A model generated the notes under the pieces. The model made no database searches. It saw nothing but the letters and a program-made list of their open reading frames with translations, and was not told the origin of the DNA. From NCBI GenBank assembly GCA_038120095.1, contig JAYOKZ010000016.1, forward strand, positions 5,194 through 69,193: DNA of 64,000 bases, in the 5' to 3' direction. This document shows, one piece after another, positions 7,697 through 15,698 of the stretch (positions are counted from its first letter, which is position 1; every line of letters begins with the position of its first letter). The translations under genes and the position numbers were made by a program. This stretch comes from UBA2589 sp038120095. Its GTDB lineage: Bacteria; Gemmatimonadota; Gemmatimonadetes; Longimicrobiales; Gaopeijiaceae.

Positions 7697-10600
7697 CTAC
7701 CAGCCCGGTGCGAGGTTGAAGCCCCAGTGCCAACCCTTTCCGGGCCGCTGCCAGGGGTACGCGTAATACGTCTCGAGAATCATGAACCCGAGGATGTTGA
7801 CGCGCGCCGACACACCCGTGGAGAAGACAGGGATGCGGCCCGGACTCGTGCGGCTCCAGACCAGTTCGGGATCCTCACTGATGCAGGACAGGTCTCCGTT
7901 CACCGAGAAGCAGTTCGGGCTGTCCCACGCGAGTCCTCCATCGGCGAACAGCACCAGCTCGGTCGGCATGAACGGAAAGTCGATGATCCCATACTGCTCA
8001 ACACCGACGAGAGGGACGCGGGCCTCCACGCTGGCAACGCCGACTCGGTTCCCGAAGAGACGGTTGAAGGCGGGACAATCATTGGTCGCTGTCGCATTCG
8101 AGCACTCGTCGCTCACGAAGCTCTCCCACGAGTAACCTCGGATGAACGTCTCGAAACCCAGGAACAGAGGGTTGAGGATTCCGAATTCGTCCTCGAACTG
8201 CTCTTCGACCGATAGACCGTAGCGGCCGTAGTGGAGCCCCCTCAAGCCTATTGTAAGGTGCTTCGCGGGCGAGTAGTAGCGTCGGAAATCCGCAATGACG
8301 GTCGAGTAGTCGACGCTGCCCTGAGTCTGCTCCAGCTCCAGCCGATACCGCCCACCGCGAATCGGTCCCACAAAACCCATGAAGGAGTTGTCACCGACAA
8401 GGGCCACGCTCGCTTGCACGAGATTCAATGGACGGGGGGACGCGATCTCCTCGCGTTCGAAGCCGATCGTTTGCCCAAAGCCGTTGAAGTAGAACTTCTC
8501 CAGTTCGAAGTCGTAGCTGTAGCGAGTGAGACCGAGATCGAACTCCACACGCTCCGTGGTTGAGAAGGGGTACTGCAGCCCCCCGCCTGCGGAGGTCAGG
8601 AAAATGCGGCGCCTCAGGATGCCCTGATACTCGCCTCCGATCTGATCCGGGGCGTCGTCTCCGAACGTGAACTGACCGTACTGATAGGGGATGCGCCCCG
8701 CACTCAGGAGCCAGTTCCAACGCTTGGCCTGATTCGCGTAAAACAGCTGGCCGCCGATGTCTTTGAACGTACCCTGTGCCTGAAGGGCGACGCCCAGGAC
8801 CCGGTCGCCCAGCATGTCACTGAAATACGCGGACGTAGCGCCCCCTACGTAGTTGCCATAGCCACCCGACGACGCCCCGATCCCGATCGCGGGCTGCCCC
8901 ACGTAATCCAGCGAAAGGCCGGACGAGTACTCTTCCGACTCCTCCGGGCGATTCACCTCCGGAGCGACGAGTCCGGTCTCGGCATCCGCCAGATACGTCG
9001 CAATGCGGCTGAATCGGTCCGGGTAGGCAGGCACGAGACGACGGCCCGGTTGCATCTCGGCGTTCTCGGCTGCGACCACCGTGGGGGCAGGCGTGTCGAG
9101 GTCGTTGGTGTAGATGTGGAACTCGAGCTGGTCGAAGATCGTGAAGGCGACCGTACCGTCCGGTGCGACGGACATGGACGGCGAGAGGTAGGTGTGGCCG
9201 CTGATCCCCGTGGTGACGCGGGTGTGTCGGCGTACATCTCCCGTCTGGAGACTGAGCCCGTAGATGTCGCTCACACCGTCCTGATCAGAGACGAAATAGA
9301 GCGTCTGTCCGTCGCCCGAGTATTGCGGGTTGATGTGCTTCACGTTGCCGAAGACCGGCAGCACCTGAATGGCGCTGGTCGCGACATCCAGAACCGACAG
9401 CTGGAACTTGCTGTAGACGAGCCGATCGAAATTGGTCTCGGGACCGCGATCCGAGGTAAACGCGATCTGCGAGCCATCTGGAGACCACGTCGGCTGCAGG
9501 TCGGCGAACTTGTCGTTCGTAAGCTGCGTGATGTCCCCGGTCGCCATCTCGTACAGATAGAGGTCGGAGACCCCGCCGACCGACCCCGAGAAGGCGATGA
9601 ACCGTCCGTCGGGTGACCAGGCCGGATTGGTGACAGCACCGATCCCCTCGAATGAAAGACGCTCCTCCACCTGGCCGTTCGAGGAGCGAACGATCACGAG
9701 CTCGTTGTCGCCATTCGCGACGACCACGTAGGCGAAGAGCTCTCCGTCCGGGGACCACGTTCCCGAAGAGTCGATGTAGCGGAGCGCGTCGATGTGCGGA
9801 TCGGCATTGGCGCTGGACAGCTTCCGGATGATTCGGCCGGTCTCGGTCTCGGCCATGTAGAGATCGACCGAGAACAGATCCTTTTCGGACAGGAAGGCGA
9901 CGTATTTGCCGTCAGGGCTCAGCGAGGGCGAAATGTTCACCGACCCGGAGCCCGTACACGGGCACAGAATCGGCTTGCCCGACTCCGCGGGGCGATCACG
10001 ACCTTCCATGAACGGCCCATATTCAGCTTCGACTGTCTCGCGCCAGCGGGCCGAAAGCGTGTCGGTGGGCATGGCGAGCACGCCCTGGATGGCCCCTTCG
10101 AACCCGACCCGCAATGCACGTCGGTAGATCTGGACGACGGCATCGTCTCCATACGTCCCCCCGATGTACGCCCAGAGCGCCTGCCCGAAGCGATAGGGGA
10201 AGAAGCGGGACTCCTTCGTCATCTGTTCGATCGTGGGCAGTTCTTCCCGGTCGATCGCGTCCCGGATCCACATCGCGGTCAGCGGATCATCACGCCCGAC
10301 GGACATGTACTCGGCCATCCCTTCGATCAGCCACAGCGGCAGCATGGACATGCCCTGGAGCCCGCCGCCTCGTCGGGACTGAGCGATGTTGTACTGGAAC
10401 GCGTGCACGAGCTCGTGGCCCAGCACGTGATCCGTGTCCCAGTACGATCCCGTCATCGGCATGATAACGCGATTTTTCAACGACTCCGTCACACCGCCGA
10501 CACCCTCGCCAATGAAACCGGACAGCGTGTTTGTTTGCTGGAAGTCAGGGTGGTCCGCGTACAGAATGACGGGTTTCGAGGCCTCGAACTCGTGCTGGAA

Positions 10601-10855
10601 GGTCCGGGCGAGCCGCTCGTACCAGCGTTCACCCATCCGCATGGCATCGAAGACAGCGTCTTCTTCCACCGGATAGTAGTACCAGTCGAAGTGGTCGGTC
10701 GACGAGACATTGAAGTCGAAATTGTCAAACTGGACCTTGTTGCGGCCAAAATACTGTCCGTCCGCACCGGCCGGGCTCATGGTCATCAGGGCCATGCCCA
10801 TCACGACGGAGCGGGTGATGTAACGGGTGCGAGATGCCTGTCTGGCCTTATCCAT
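7697..10855 (-). CDS. Secreted peptidase-MA-like / PD40 propeller / outer-membrane barrel fusion protein
   Basis: This 1052-residue protein has a signal peptide (about 1-33, ending PAGADGQ). Next comes a gluzincin-type metalloprotease segment with HELVH at 147-151, then a run of TolB/PD40 propeller repeats (about 350-650) with recurring WSPDG and SPDGKYVAF motifs. The last about 350 residues look like amphipathic beta strands of an Omp85/BamA-type barrel and end in an aromatic (GFNLAPGW). A second glutamate ligand lies in LIEGMAEYMS. The likely location is the outer membrane, with the propeller and protease on one face. The start at 10855 follows GAGG at 5 bases. Protein-cutting activity is inferred from the HExxH motif only. 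Confidence 0.85.
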   Translation of the reverse strand: MDKARQASRTRYITRSVVMGMALMTMSPAGADGQYFGRNKVQFDNFDFNVSSTDHFDWYYYPVEEDAVFDAMRMGERWYERLARTFQHEFEASKPVILYADHPDFQQTNTLSGFIGEGVGGVTESLKNRVIMPMTGSYWDTDHVLGHELVHAFQYNIAQSRRGGGLQGMSMLPLWLIEGMAEYMSVGRDDPLTAMWIRDAIDREELPTIEQMTKESRFFPYRFGQALWAYIGGTYGDDAVVQIYRRALRVGFEGAIQGVLAMPTDTLSARWRETVEAEYGPFMEGRDRPAESGKPILCPCTGSGSVNISPSLSPDGKYVAFLSEKDLFSVDLYMAETETGRIIRKLSSANADPHIDALRYIDSSGTWSPDGELFAYVVVANGDNELVIVRSSNGQVEERLSFEGIGAVTNPAWSPDGRFIAFSGSVGGVSDLYLYEMATGDITQLTNDKFADLQPTWSPDGSQIAFTSDRGPETNFDRLVYSKFQLSVLDVATSAIQVLPVFGNVKHINPQYSGDGQTLYFVSDQDGVSDIYGLSLQTGDVRRHTRVTTGISGHTYLSPSMSVAPDGTVAFTIFDQLEFHIYTNDLDTPAPTVVAAENAEMQPGRRLVPAYPDRFSRIATYLADAETGLVAPEVNRPEESEEYSSGLSLDYVGQPAIGIGASSGGYGNYVGGATSAYFSDMLGDRVLGVALQAQGTFKDIGGQLFYANQAKRWNWLLSAGRIPYQYGQFTFGDDAPDQIGGEYQGILRRRIFLTSAGGGLQYPFSTTERVEFDLGLTRYSYDFELEKFYFNGFGQTIGFEREEIASPRPLNLVQASVALVGDNSFMGFVGPIRGGRYRLELEQTQGSVDYSTVIADFRRYYSPAKHLTIGLRGLHYGRYGLSVEEQFEDEFGILNPLFLGFETFIRGYSWESFVSDECSNATATNDCPAFNRLFGNRVGVASVEARVPLVGVEQYGIIDFPFMPTELVLFADGGLAWDSPNCFSVNGDLSCISEDPELVWSRTSPGRIPVFSTGVSARVNILGFMILETYYAYPWQRPGKGWHWGFNLAPGW

Positions 10856-11114
10856 CACGACCTCATGAAATGTTGGAAACGCCACTCGATCCAACTGAGT
10901 GGACGACTGCAATTTGAACCTTTGCACACCCCACGTCACTCGGCGGTGACCACGCGACCACTGATCATCGCTGGGGAGCAAAACACCGCTGCGAAATTCA
11001 CAATCTCAATCCCCCAGTCGACACCCTCAGGTTCCACCTCGTTGACCCCGTCCATGGCGTACCCCGACATTGTTCGGACGAGTGTCCACGACCCGCAACG
11101 CAAGGAAATCGAGG

Positions 11115-12398
11115 ATGGCATTCCGCGCCGACCGTTCCGCGCCCTTCGGCCCGGAAACGTTCGCCCCTTCCGGGCGAACTTCGGGCCTACTGCTCGCCTT
11201 GTTCCTTCTCGGAGGTTGTGGAGGCCCGTCCGACGATGAGGCTTCCTTCTCCATCGCGGTGACGGAACTCTCGTCTCCGGCTGGAACGGACAGTGGGGAG
11301 CCCCGCCTCAGCCCGGCTCACGACGGAGTTCTGCTCTCATGGCTCGAGGCGGCAGGGGATGGCGCACACGAGCTTCGCTTCTCCCGAGCCGACGGCGTCG
11401 AGTGGAGCCCGCCGCTGACGGTCGCGAGGAGTGACCGTTTCTTCGTGAATTGGGCTGACTTCCCCTCCGTATCGGAAGCTTCAGACGAAACACTCTACGC
11501 CCACTGGCTCGCGAGAGGCGAAGCTGGCGGGTACGACTACAGCGTCCAGATCGCACAGTCGACGGATGGCGGGTCGACGTGGGATGATGGGTGGACGCTT
11601 CATGACGATGACTCGCCGACCGAGCACGGGTTCGTATCGGTCGTGAGCCATGGTGACCGCCTCGGATTTACCTGGCTGGATGGTCGTGCCTACGTCGACG
11701 CACCGGACGGGTCGCCGGCGACTCGCGAAATGTCCCTTCGTTATCGAGAAATCGGACCGGGTGGGGAGCCGGGACCTGAAATGCTCGTGGACGGCCGGGT
11801 GTGCGACTGCTGTCAGACTTCGGCAGCGATGACGAGTGAGGGACCCGTTGTTGTCTTCCGGAACCGCACCGAGGATGAGATTCGGGACATTCACATCTCC
11901 CGCCTGGTCGACGGTTCGTGGTCGCCAAGCAGCGCGGTATCTGATGACGGGTGGCACATTACCGGTTGTCCCGTCAACGGCCCCGCCATCGTCGCCGAGG
12001 GATCCAATGTGGCGGTCGCGTGGTTCACGGCACCCGACGACGTAGCCCGCGTCAAGGTGGCCTTCTCGTCGGACGCCGGAGAAAGTTTCGGTGCGCCCAT
12101 CGTCGTGGATGACGGTAACCCGATGGGTCGAGTGGATCTGGCCATGATGAGCGACGGGGGCGCCGTCGTCAGCTGGCTGGAGGCAGGTGGTGAACAAGGT
12201 GCGGCGGTTAAGCTGCGCTACGTGTCCTCTGAGGGAGCCTCGAGCGCCAGCGCGGCCGTGACCACCTCGTCGGTCGAGCGCGCCAGCGGATTCCCGCAGA
12301 TGATCCGGGTCAACGACGGCTCCTTGATGATGGCGTGGACCGATGTGGGTGGTGACGAACCGCGGGTGCGAGTGGCTCAGGTCGACGTGTCGAGATGA
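11115..12398 (+). CDS. Sialidase-like BNR propeller lipoprotein with CDCC motif
   Basis: This 427-residue protein has a lipobox (LFLLGGC, Cys about residue 37), so it is probably a membrane-anchored periplasmic or surface protein. Several BNR/Asp-box-like repeats (QSTDGGSTWDDG, FSSDAGESFG) indicate a sialidase-type propeller. I do not see a convincing complete sialidase active site, so the enzyme activity is uncertain. A striking cysteine cluster, C230-D-C232-C233, sits in VCDCCQTSA, with a fourth Cys, C285, in ITGCPVNGP; these could bind metal or form disulfides. The stop overlaps the start of a TlpA-like thioredoxin (ATGA). The start at 11115 follows AAGGA at a good distance; the longer open frame from 11070 is rejected. 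Confidence 0.8.
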   Translation: MAFRADRSAPFGPETFAPSGRTSGLLLALFLLGGCGGPSDDEASFSIAVTELSSPAGTDSGEPRLSPAHDGVLLSWLEAAGDGAHELRFSRADGVEWSPPLTVARSDRFFVNWADFPSVSEASDETLYAHWLARGEAGGYDYSVQIAQSTDGGSTWDDGWTLHDDDSPTEHGFVSVVSHGDRLGFTWLDGRAYVDAPDGSPATREMSLRYREIGPGGEPGPEMLVDGRVCDCCQTSAAMTSEGPVVVFRNRTEDEIRDIHISRLVDGSWSPSSAVSDDGWHITGCPVNGPAIVAEGSNVAVAWFTAPDDVARVKVAFSSDAGESFGAPIVVDDGNPMGRVDLAMMSDGGAVVSWLEAGGEQGAAVKLRYVSSEGASSASAAVTTSSVERASGFPQMIRVNDGSLMMAWTDVGGDEPRVRVAQVDVSR

Positions 12399-12934
12399 CC
12401 TGTGACGTGAGACGATGCCTCCGCGTGGCTGTGAAGGGCATGTGCGTTTCCGCTCTCCTCGCCTCTGCATCGGCGTGCGCTCCGTCCGAGAATGCCGGGC
12501 CGCCGCGCGTCAACGAACCGGCTCGCGACTATGCTGCGACAACGCTCGCGGGGGATACGGTGTCTCTGGGATCTCTGCGCGGTCGAGTCGTCCTGCTGAA
12601 TCTGTGGGCGACGTGGTGCGGTCCGTGCCGCATGGAGACGCCGTACCTGCAGTCCGTATTCGAGGAGTATCGGGACGACGGATTCGAAATCGTGGGGATC
12701 TCGATGGACACGGGTGACGCCTCGGGCGATGTCGCCATGTTTGTGGACGAGTACGACGTGACCTACACCATTCTTCATGATCCGACGATGCGGGGCATGG
12801 AGCTTTATCAGGTGCTGGGGCTCCCGGCGACCTTTCTGATCGATCGGGAGGGGGTGCTGAGGTGGATGCGGTATGGTCCCATTCCGGAAGATGATCCGGA
12901 CTTCCTTCGAGCACTCTCTGATGTGATGTCGTGA
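12395..12934 (+). CDS. TlpA-family thiol-disulfide oxidoreductase lipoprotein
   Basis: This 179-residue protein has a thioredoxin fold with active site W74-C75-G-P-C78 and the AhpC/TSA-Redoxin pattern (VLLNLWATW, GLPATFLIDREG). A lipobox (SASAC, Cys28) implies export and lipid anchoring, so it acts in the periplasm as a reductant or disulfide exchanger. It starts at an ATGA overlap with the sialidase-like gene and ends at a GTGA overlap with the aldolase gene, so translation is coupled on both sides. Its partner may be the Cys-rich upstream lipoprotein; that is an inference from the overlap and from the CDCC motif. Confidence 0.92.
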   Translation: MTCDVRRCLRVAVKGMCVSALLASASACAPSENAGPPRVNEPARDYAATTLAGDTVSLGSLRGRVVLLNLWATWCGPCRMETPYLQSVFEEYRDDGFEIVGISMDTGDASGDVAMFVDEYDVTYTILHDPTMRGMELYQVLGLPATFLIDREGVLRWMRYGPIPEDDPDFLRALSDVMS

Positions 12935-14046
12935 CCGGGGCGTCGGGCGGACCCATTCACCCCGATCAGATCGAGACGCCGCAAGGGTACGTCGATCTCG
13001 ATCGGGCGAGGAGCAATGCCGTCAGGGTCGTCGCGTACGCGACCGAATACGGCCTCGCGTGGCGTCCGCACATCAAGACGCACAAGTCTCTGGCCATCGC
13101 GCGCCTGCAGCTCGAAGTCGGGGCCCGGGGGCTCACCGTGGCAACGCTGCGCGAAGCCGAGGTGATGTCGGAACTCACGGACGATCTCCTCGTCGCCTAC
13201 CCTCCGGTAGGTCATCGGAAGCTGCAGCGGCTGCTCGCGCTGCCAGAGCGACTCGACCTCAAGGTCGCCCTCGACTCTGCGGAGGTTCTCACCGCGTTGG
13301 GCGAAGCGGCCGCAGGGAAAGGTCGTGAGGTGGGCGTGTTGGTCGAGCAGGATATGGGAATGAGGCGAGTGGGTCTGCCATCCTCAGAGGCTGTAGTCGC
13401 ACTCTCCCGCCTCGCATCGGAGATGCGTGGGGTGCGGTTCCGTGGCGTCATGTTCTACCCGGGCCACATTCGAATGGCCGAGGGAGAGCAGGGCGCTCCG
13501 ATCGAAGCCGTGTCGGCGCGCATGCAGGCCACGCTCTCGGCCCTTCGGGCGGAGGGACTGGATCCGGAGATTGTATCGGGAGGCTCGACGCCGACCGTCT
13601 GGCGCAGCCACGAAATGCAGGGTCTGACAGAGATCCGTGCCGGCTCCTGTATCTTCTATGATCGGGAAGGTCTGGACATCGGGGTCGCGGACCTGGCCGA
13701 CGTCGCCTACACCGTGATGGCCACCGTCGTCAGCACCGCTGTTCCCGGCCAGGTCGTCGTCGATGCCGGGTCGAAGGCTCTTGCGCGGGAGGCCCGCGGT
13801 ACTGGCGATGGCTTCGGCATGGTGCTCGATCATCCAGAGGTCACGGTCAGCGGCGTGTCGGAGGAACACGGTGTGCTGGACATTTCGCAGACTTCGTGGC
13901 GCCCTGCCGTGGGGGACCGGGTTCGAATCGTTCCGAATCACGTGTGTGTTTCAGTGAATCTGCAGGACCAGCTTCTGGCGGTTGAAGGCGACCGACATTC
14001 CGTCGTCGTGCTGGAAGGCCGGGGGCGAGGGTTGTGGGGCTCCTGA
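12931..14046 (+). CDS. PLP enzyme of the D-threonine aldolase / D-serine dehydratase family
   Basis: This 371-residue protein has an alanine-racemase-like N-terminal barrel. The PLP lysine is K49 in PHIKTHK, the family signature. A C-terminal domain carries the metal-binding pair in PNHVC, equivalent to the zinc His and Cys of D-serine dehydratase. Family members either cleave D-threonine to glycine plus acetaldehyde or dehydrate D-serine, passing through 2-aminoacrylate. The protein has no signal peptide, so it is cytoplasmic. It starts with GTG overlapping the TlpA stop and overlaps the next gene by 13 bases. The presence of RidA, the enamine deaminase, two genes downstream favours a dehydratase-type reaction. 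Confidence 0.88.
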   Translation: MTGASGGPIHPDQIETPQGYVDLDRARSNAVRVVAYATEYGLAWRPHIKTHKSLAIARLQLEVGARGLTVATLREAEVMSELTDDLLVAYPPVGHRKLQRLLALPERLDLKVALDSAEVLTALGEAAAGKGREVGVLVEQDMGMRRVGLPSSEAVVALSRLASEMRGVRFRGVMFYPGHIRMAEGEQGAPIEAVSARMQATLSALRAEGLDPEIVSGGSTPTVWRSHEMQGLTEIRAGSCIFYDREGLDIGVADLADVAYTVMATVVSTAVPGQVVVDAGSKALAREARGTGDGFGMVLDHPEVTVSGVSEEHGVLDISQTSWRPAVGDRVRIVPNHVCVSVNLQDQLLAVEGDRHSVVVLEGRGRGLWGS

Positions 14047-15047
14047 CGCGCGCACGCGGCGAGGAGTTGCTCGCCCGGGTGAGATCGGTGCGGGTCGTCG
14101 TGGCTGGAGACCTCATGGTGGATCGATACATCACGGGTGTCGTCGAGCGTGTTTCTCCCGAGGCTCCGGTCCCGGTCGTACGAGTGGAGGGGGAACAGGC
14201 GGCGATCGGAGGAGCCGGCAACGTGGCGGCCAACATCTCTGCCCTGGGGGCGGCCTGCTCCGTGGTCGGGTGCGTCGGTGACGACGAGGATGGTCGGGCA
14301 CTACGAACCGCTCTTCGCGAACTTGGGGTCGAGACCTCGGGGCTCGTCGTGGATGAGGATCGTCCCACGACAGTCAAGACTCGAGTCATGGCACGGCACC
14401 AGCAGATCGTACGCTTCGACGTGGAAGTCGAGTCTGACGTTCCCGGCCGGGTTGGAATCGACCTGATGGCGTCGATCCGACGGCAGGGAGCGGGCGCTGA
14501 TGCCGTCGTGCTCGAAGACTACAACAAAGGTGTGCTCACCGAGGGTGTGATCGATGCGGCCCTCGAGGTCGCGCGGGATGTCGGGATCCCCACTGTGGTG
14601 GATCCGAAGAGACGGAATTTCTTCGCGTTCGCGGGCGCGACAGTCCTCAAGCCGAACGCCAAGGAGCTGCAGGACGCTCTCGGCTCGTTCATTCGTCCGG
14701 AGGACGAGGAGTGGATGGCTGTCACCCGTGAGCGTCTCGGGTGCGACTACCTCCTCCTGACCCTGGGAGAGCGGGGCATGGTTCTCTCCGGAGGTGAACC
14801 CGGCCACGCGCACGTTCCTGCAGTGGCCCGTTCGGTGTACGACGTCTCGGGGGCAGGGGATACGGTGACGGCGGTGATGGCGACCGTGCTCGCCGCGGGA
14901 GGTTCGGCACTGGAGGCAGCGGAGTTGGCGACGCACGCGGCGGCGGTCGAGGTGGGCAAGATCGGTGTTGCGACGGTTTCCCCACACGAGATTCTGGAAC
15001 ACATGGATTCACATTCTAAAAAATTCGAAGGAAGCGCTGATGAGTGA
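14034..15047 (+). CDS. rfaE1: D-glycero-beta-D-manno-heptose-7-phosphate kinase (HldE kinase domain alone)
   Basis: This 337-residue PfkB/ribokinase-family protein has IGGAGNVAANI near residues 59-69 and the catalytic anion-hole/Asp motif DVSGAGDT (about 273-280). It phosphorylates heptose 7-phosphate at C1 in the ADP-heptose pathway of LPS core synthesis. In E. coli the kinase is fused to an adenylyltransferase (HldE); here it is the kinase half only, and the adenylyltransferase lies separately at 38072. The GTG start at 14034 overlaps the upstream gene by 13 bases, and the stop overlaps ridA by 8 bases. HldE-type kinase is preferred over other sugar kinases because of the N-terminal VVVAGDLMVDRYI and VSPEAPVPVVRVE patterns. 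Confidence 0.9.
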   Translation: MGLLTRARGEELLARVRSVRVVVAGDLMVDRYITGVVERVSPEAPVPVVRVEGEQAAIGGAGNVAANISALGAACSVVGCVGDDEDGRALRTALRELGVETSGLVVDEDRPTTVKTRVMARHQQIVRFDVEVESDVPGRVGIDLMASIRRQGAGADAVVLEDYNKGVLTEGVIDAALEVARDVGIPTVVDPKRRNFFAFAGATVLKPNAKELQDALGSFIRPEDEEWMAVTRERLGCDYLLLTLGERGMVLSGGEPGHAHVPAVARSVYDVSGAGDTVTAVMATVLAAGGSALEAAELATHAAAVEVGKIGVATVSPHEILEHMDSHSKKFEGSADE

Positions 15048-15426
15048 ACTGACCTCGGTCCACACGGAACAGGCACCGGCGGCCATCGGACCCTATTCGC
15101 AGGCAATCGTCGTGGACGGATGGGTCTTCTGTTCAGGGCAGATTCCGCTGGATCCCGTTTCGGGGGAGATGAACACGGGGAGTGTGACCGATCAGACTGA
15201 GCTGGTCCTTGAGAACCTCCGTGCCGTGTTGGAGGCCGCCGGATCACGAATGGACCTCGTGGTCAAGACGACGGTGTTTCTCTCGGACATGAACTCGTTC
15301 GCTGAAATGAATGAGGTCTACGCGCGGCACTTCGGAGACCATCGTCCCGCTCGGGCTGCCGTTCAGGCGGGTGCGTTGCCGAAGTTCTGCGATGTCGAAA
15401 TCGAGTGTGTCGCGCGAGTCGCCTGA
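15040..15426 (+). CDS. ridA: RidA-family enamine/imine deaminase
   Basis: This 128-residue protein has normal family length. It shows the YjgF/RidA pattern: GPYSQAI (17-23), SGQIPLDP, and the C-terminal catalytic Arg R105 in HRPARAAVQ with E120. RidA trimers hydrolyse reactive 2-aminoacrylate and related enamines made by PLP dehydratases, protecting PLP enzymes. The start at 15040 lies inside the end of rfaE1 (8-base overlap) with GAAGGAAG upstream. Its operon also holds a D-serine dehydratase-like PLP enzyme, a plausible source of its substrate. Confidence 0.93.
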   Translation: MSELTSVHTEQAPAAIGPYSQAIVVDGWVFCSGQIPLDPVSGEMNTGSVTDQTELVLENLRAVLEAAGSRMDLVVKTTVFLSDMNSFAEMNEVYARHFGDHRPARAAVQAGALPKFCDVEIECVARVA

Positions 15427-15597
15427 ATCTGCGAAAACCCAGCATAGGCACGCGCATTGCGGCCGTCGAAGGGGCTCGATACCTTCCGGCCGGTTCGTCG
15501 AAAAACGCATTCTCGCCTTCCAGACGAGAACGCGCGTCGGAACCCGTCGGGCACCTCCTGTGACGTAACGCCTCAAGTGGTTGCGACGAAGGGGGTT

Positions 15598-15623
15598 GGT
15601 GCGTTTCATCATGCACCCTTTTT
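15598..15623 (+). terminator. Weak intrinsic terminator after ridA operon
   Basis: GGTGC (15598-15602) pairs with GCACC (15613-15617), followed by C and TTTTT at 15619-15623. It lies in the 272-base gap between ridA and the SusC gene. The stem is short, so the call is tentative. The rest of that gap shows no gene; it must hold the promoter of the SusC/SusD operon, but I see no clear -35/-10 pair. Confidence 0.35.
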
Positions 15624-15698
15624 GGGGTCATTCGTGGCCCCGATGTGGTTCATATCAGGGTGGTTCTATTTGTCCAATTCAACGCTGGGAGGACGGAC

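Noticed and set aside
9794..11239. 481-residue plus-strand open frame
   Set aside because: Antisense to the PD40/barrel gene with no recognisable protein features; it runs across the intergenic region into the next gene in the wrong frame.
15427..15698. Bacteroidota-type promoter (TTTG/TAnnTTTG) before SusC
   Set aside because: A CTATTTG stretch exists near 15666 but the spacing and the upstream TTTG box do not match.
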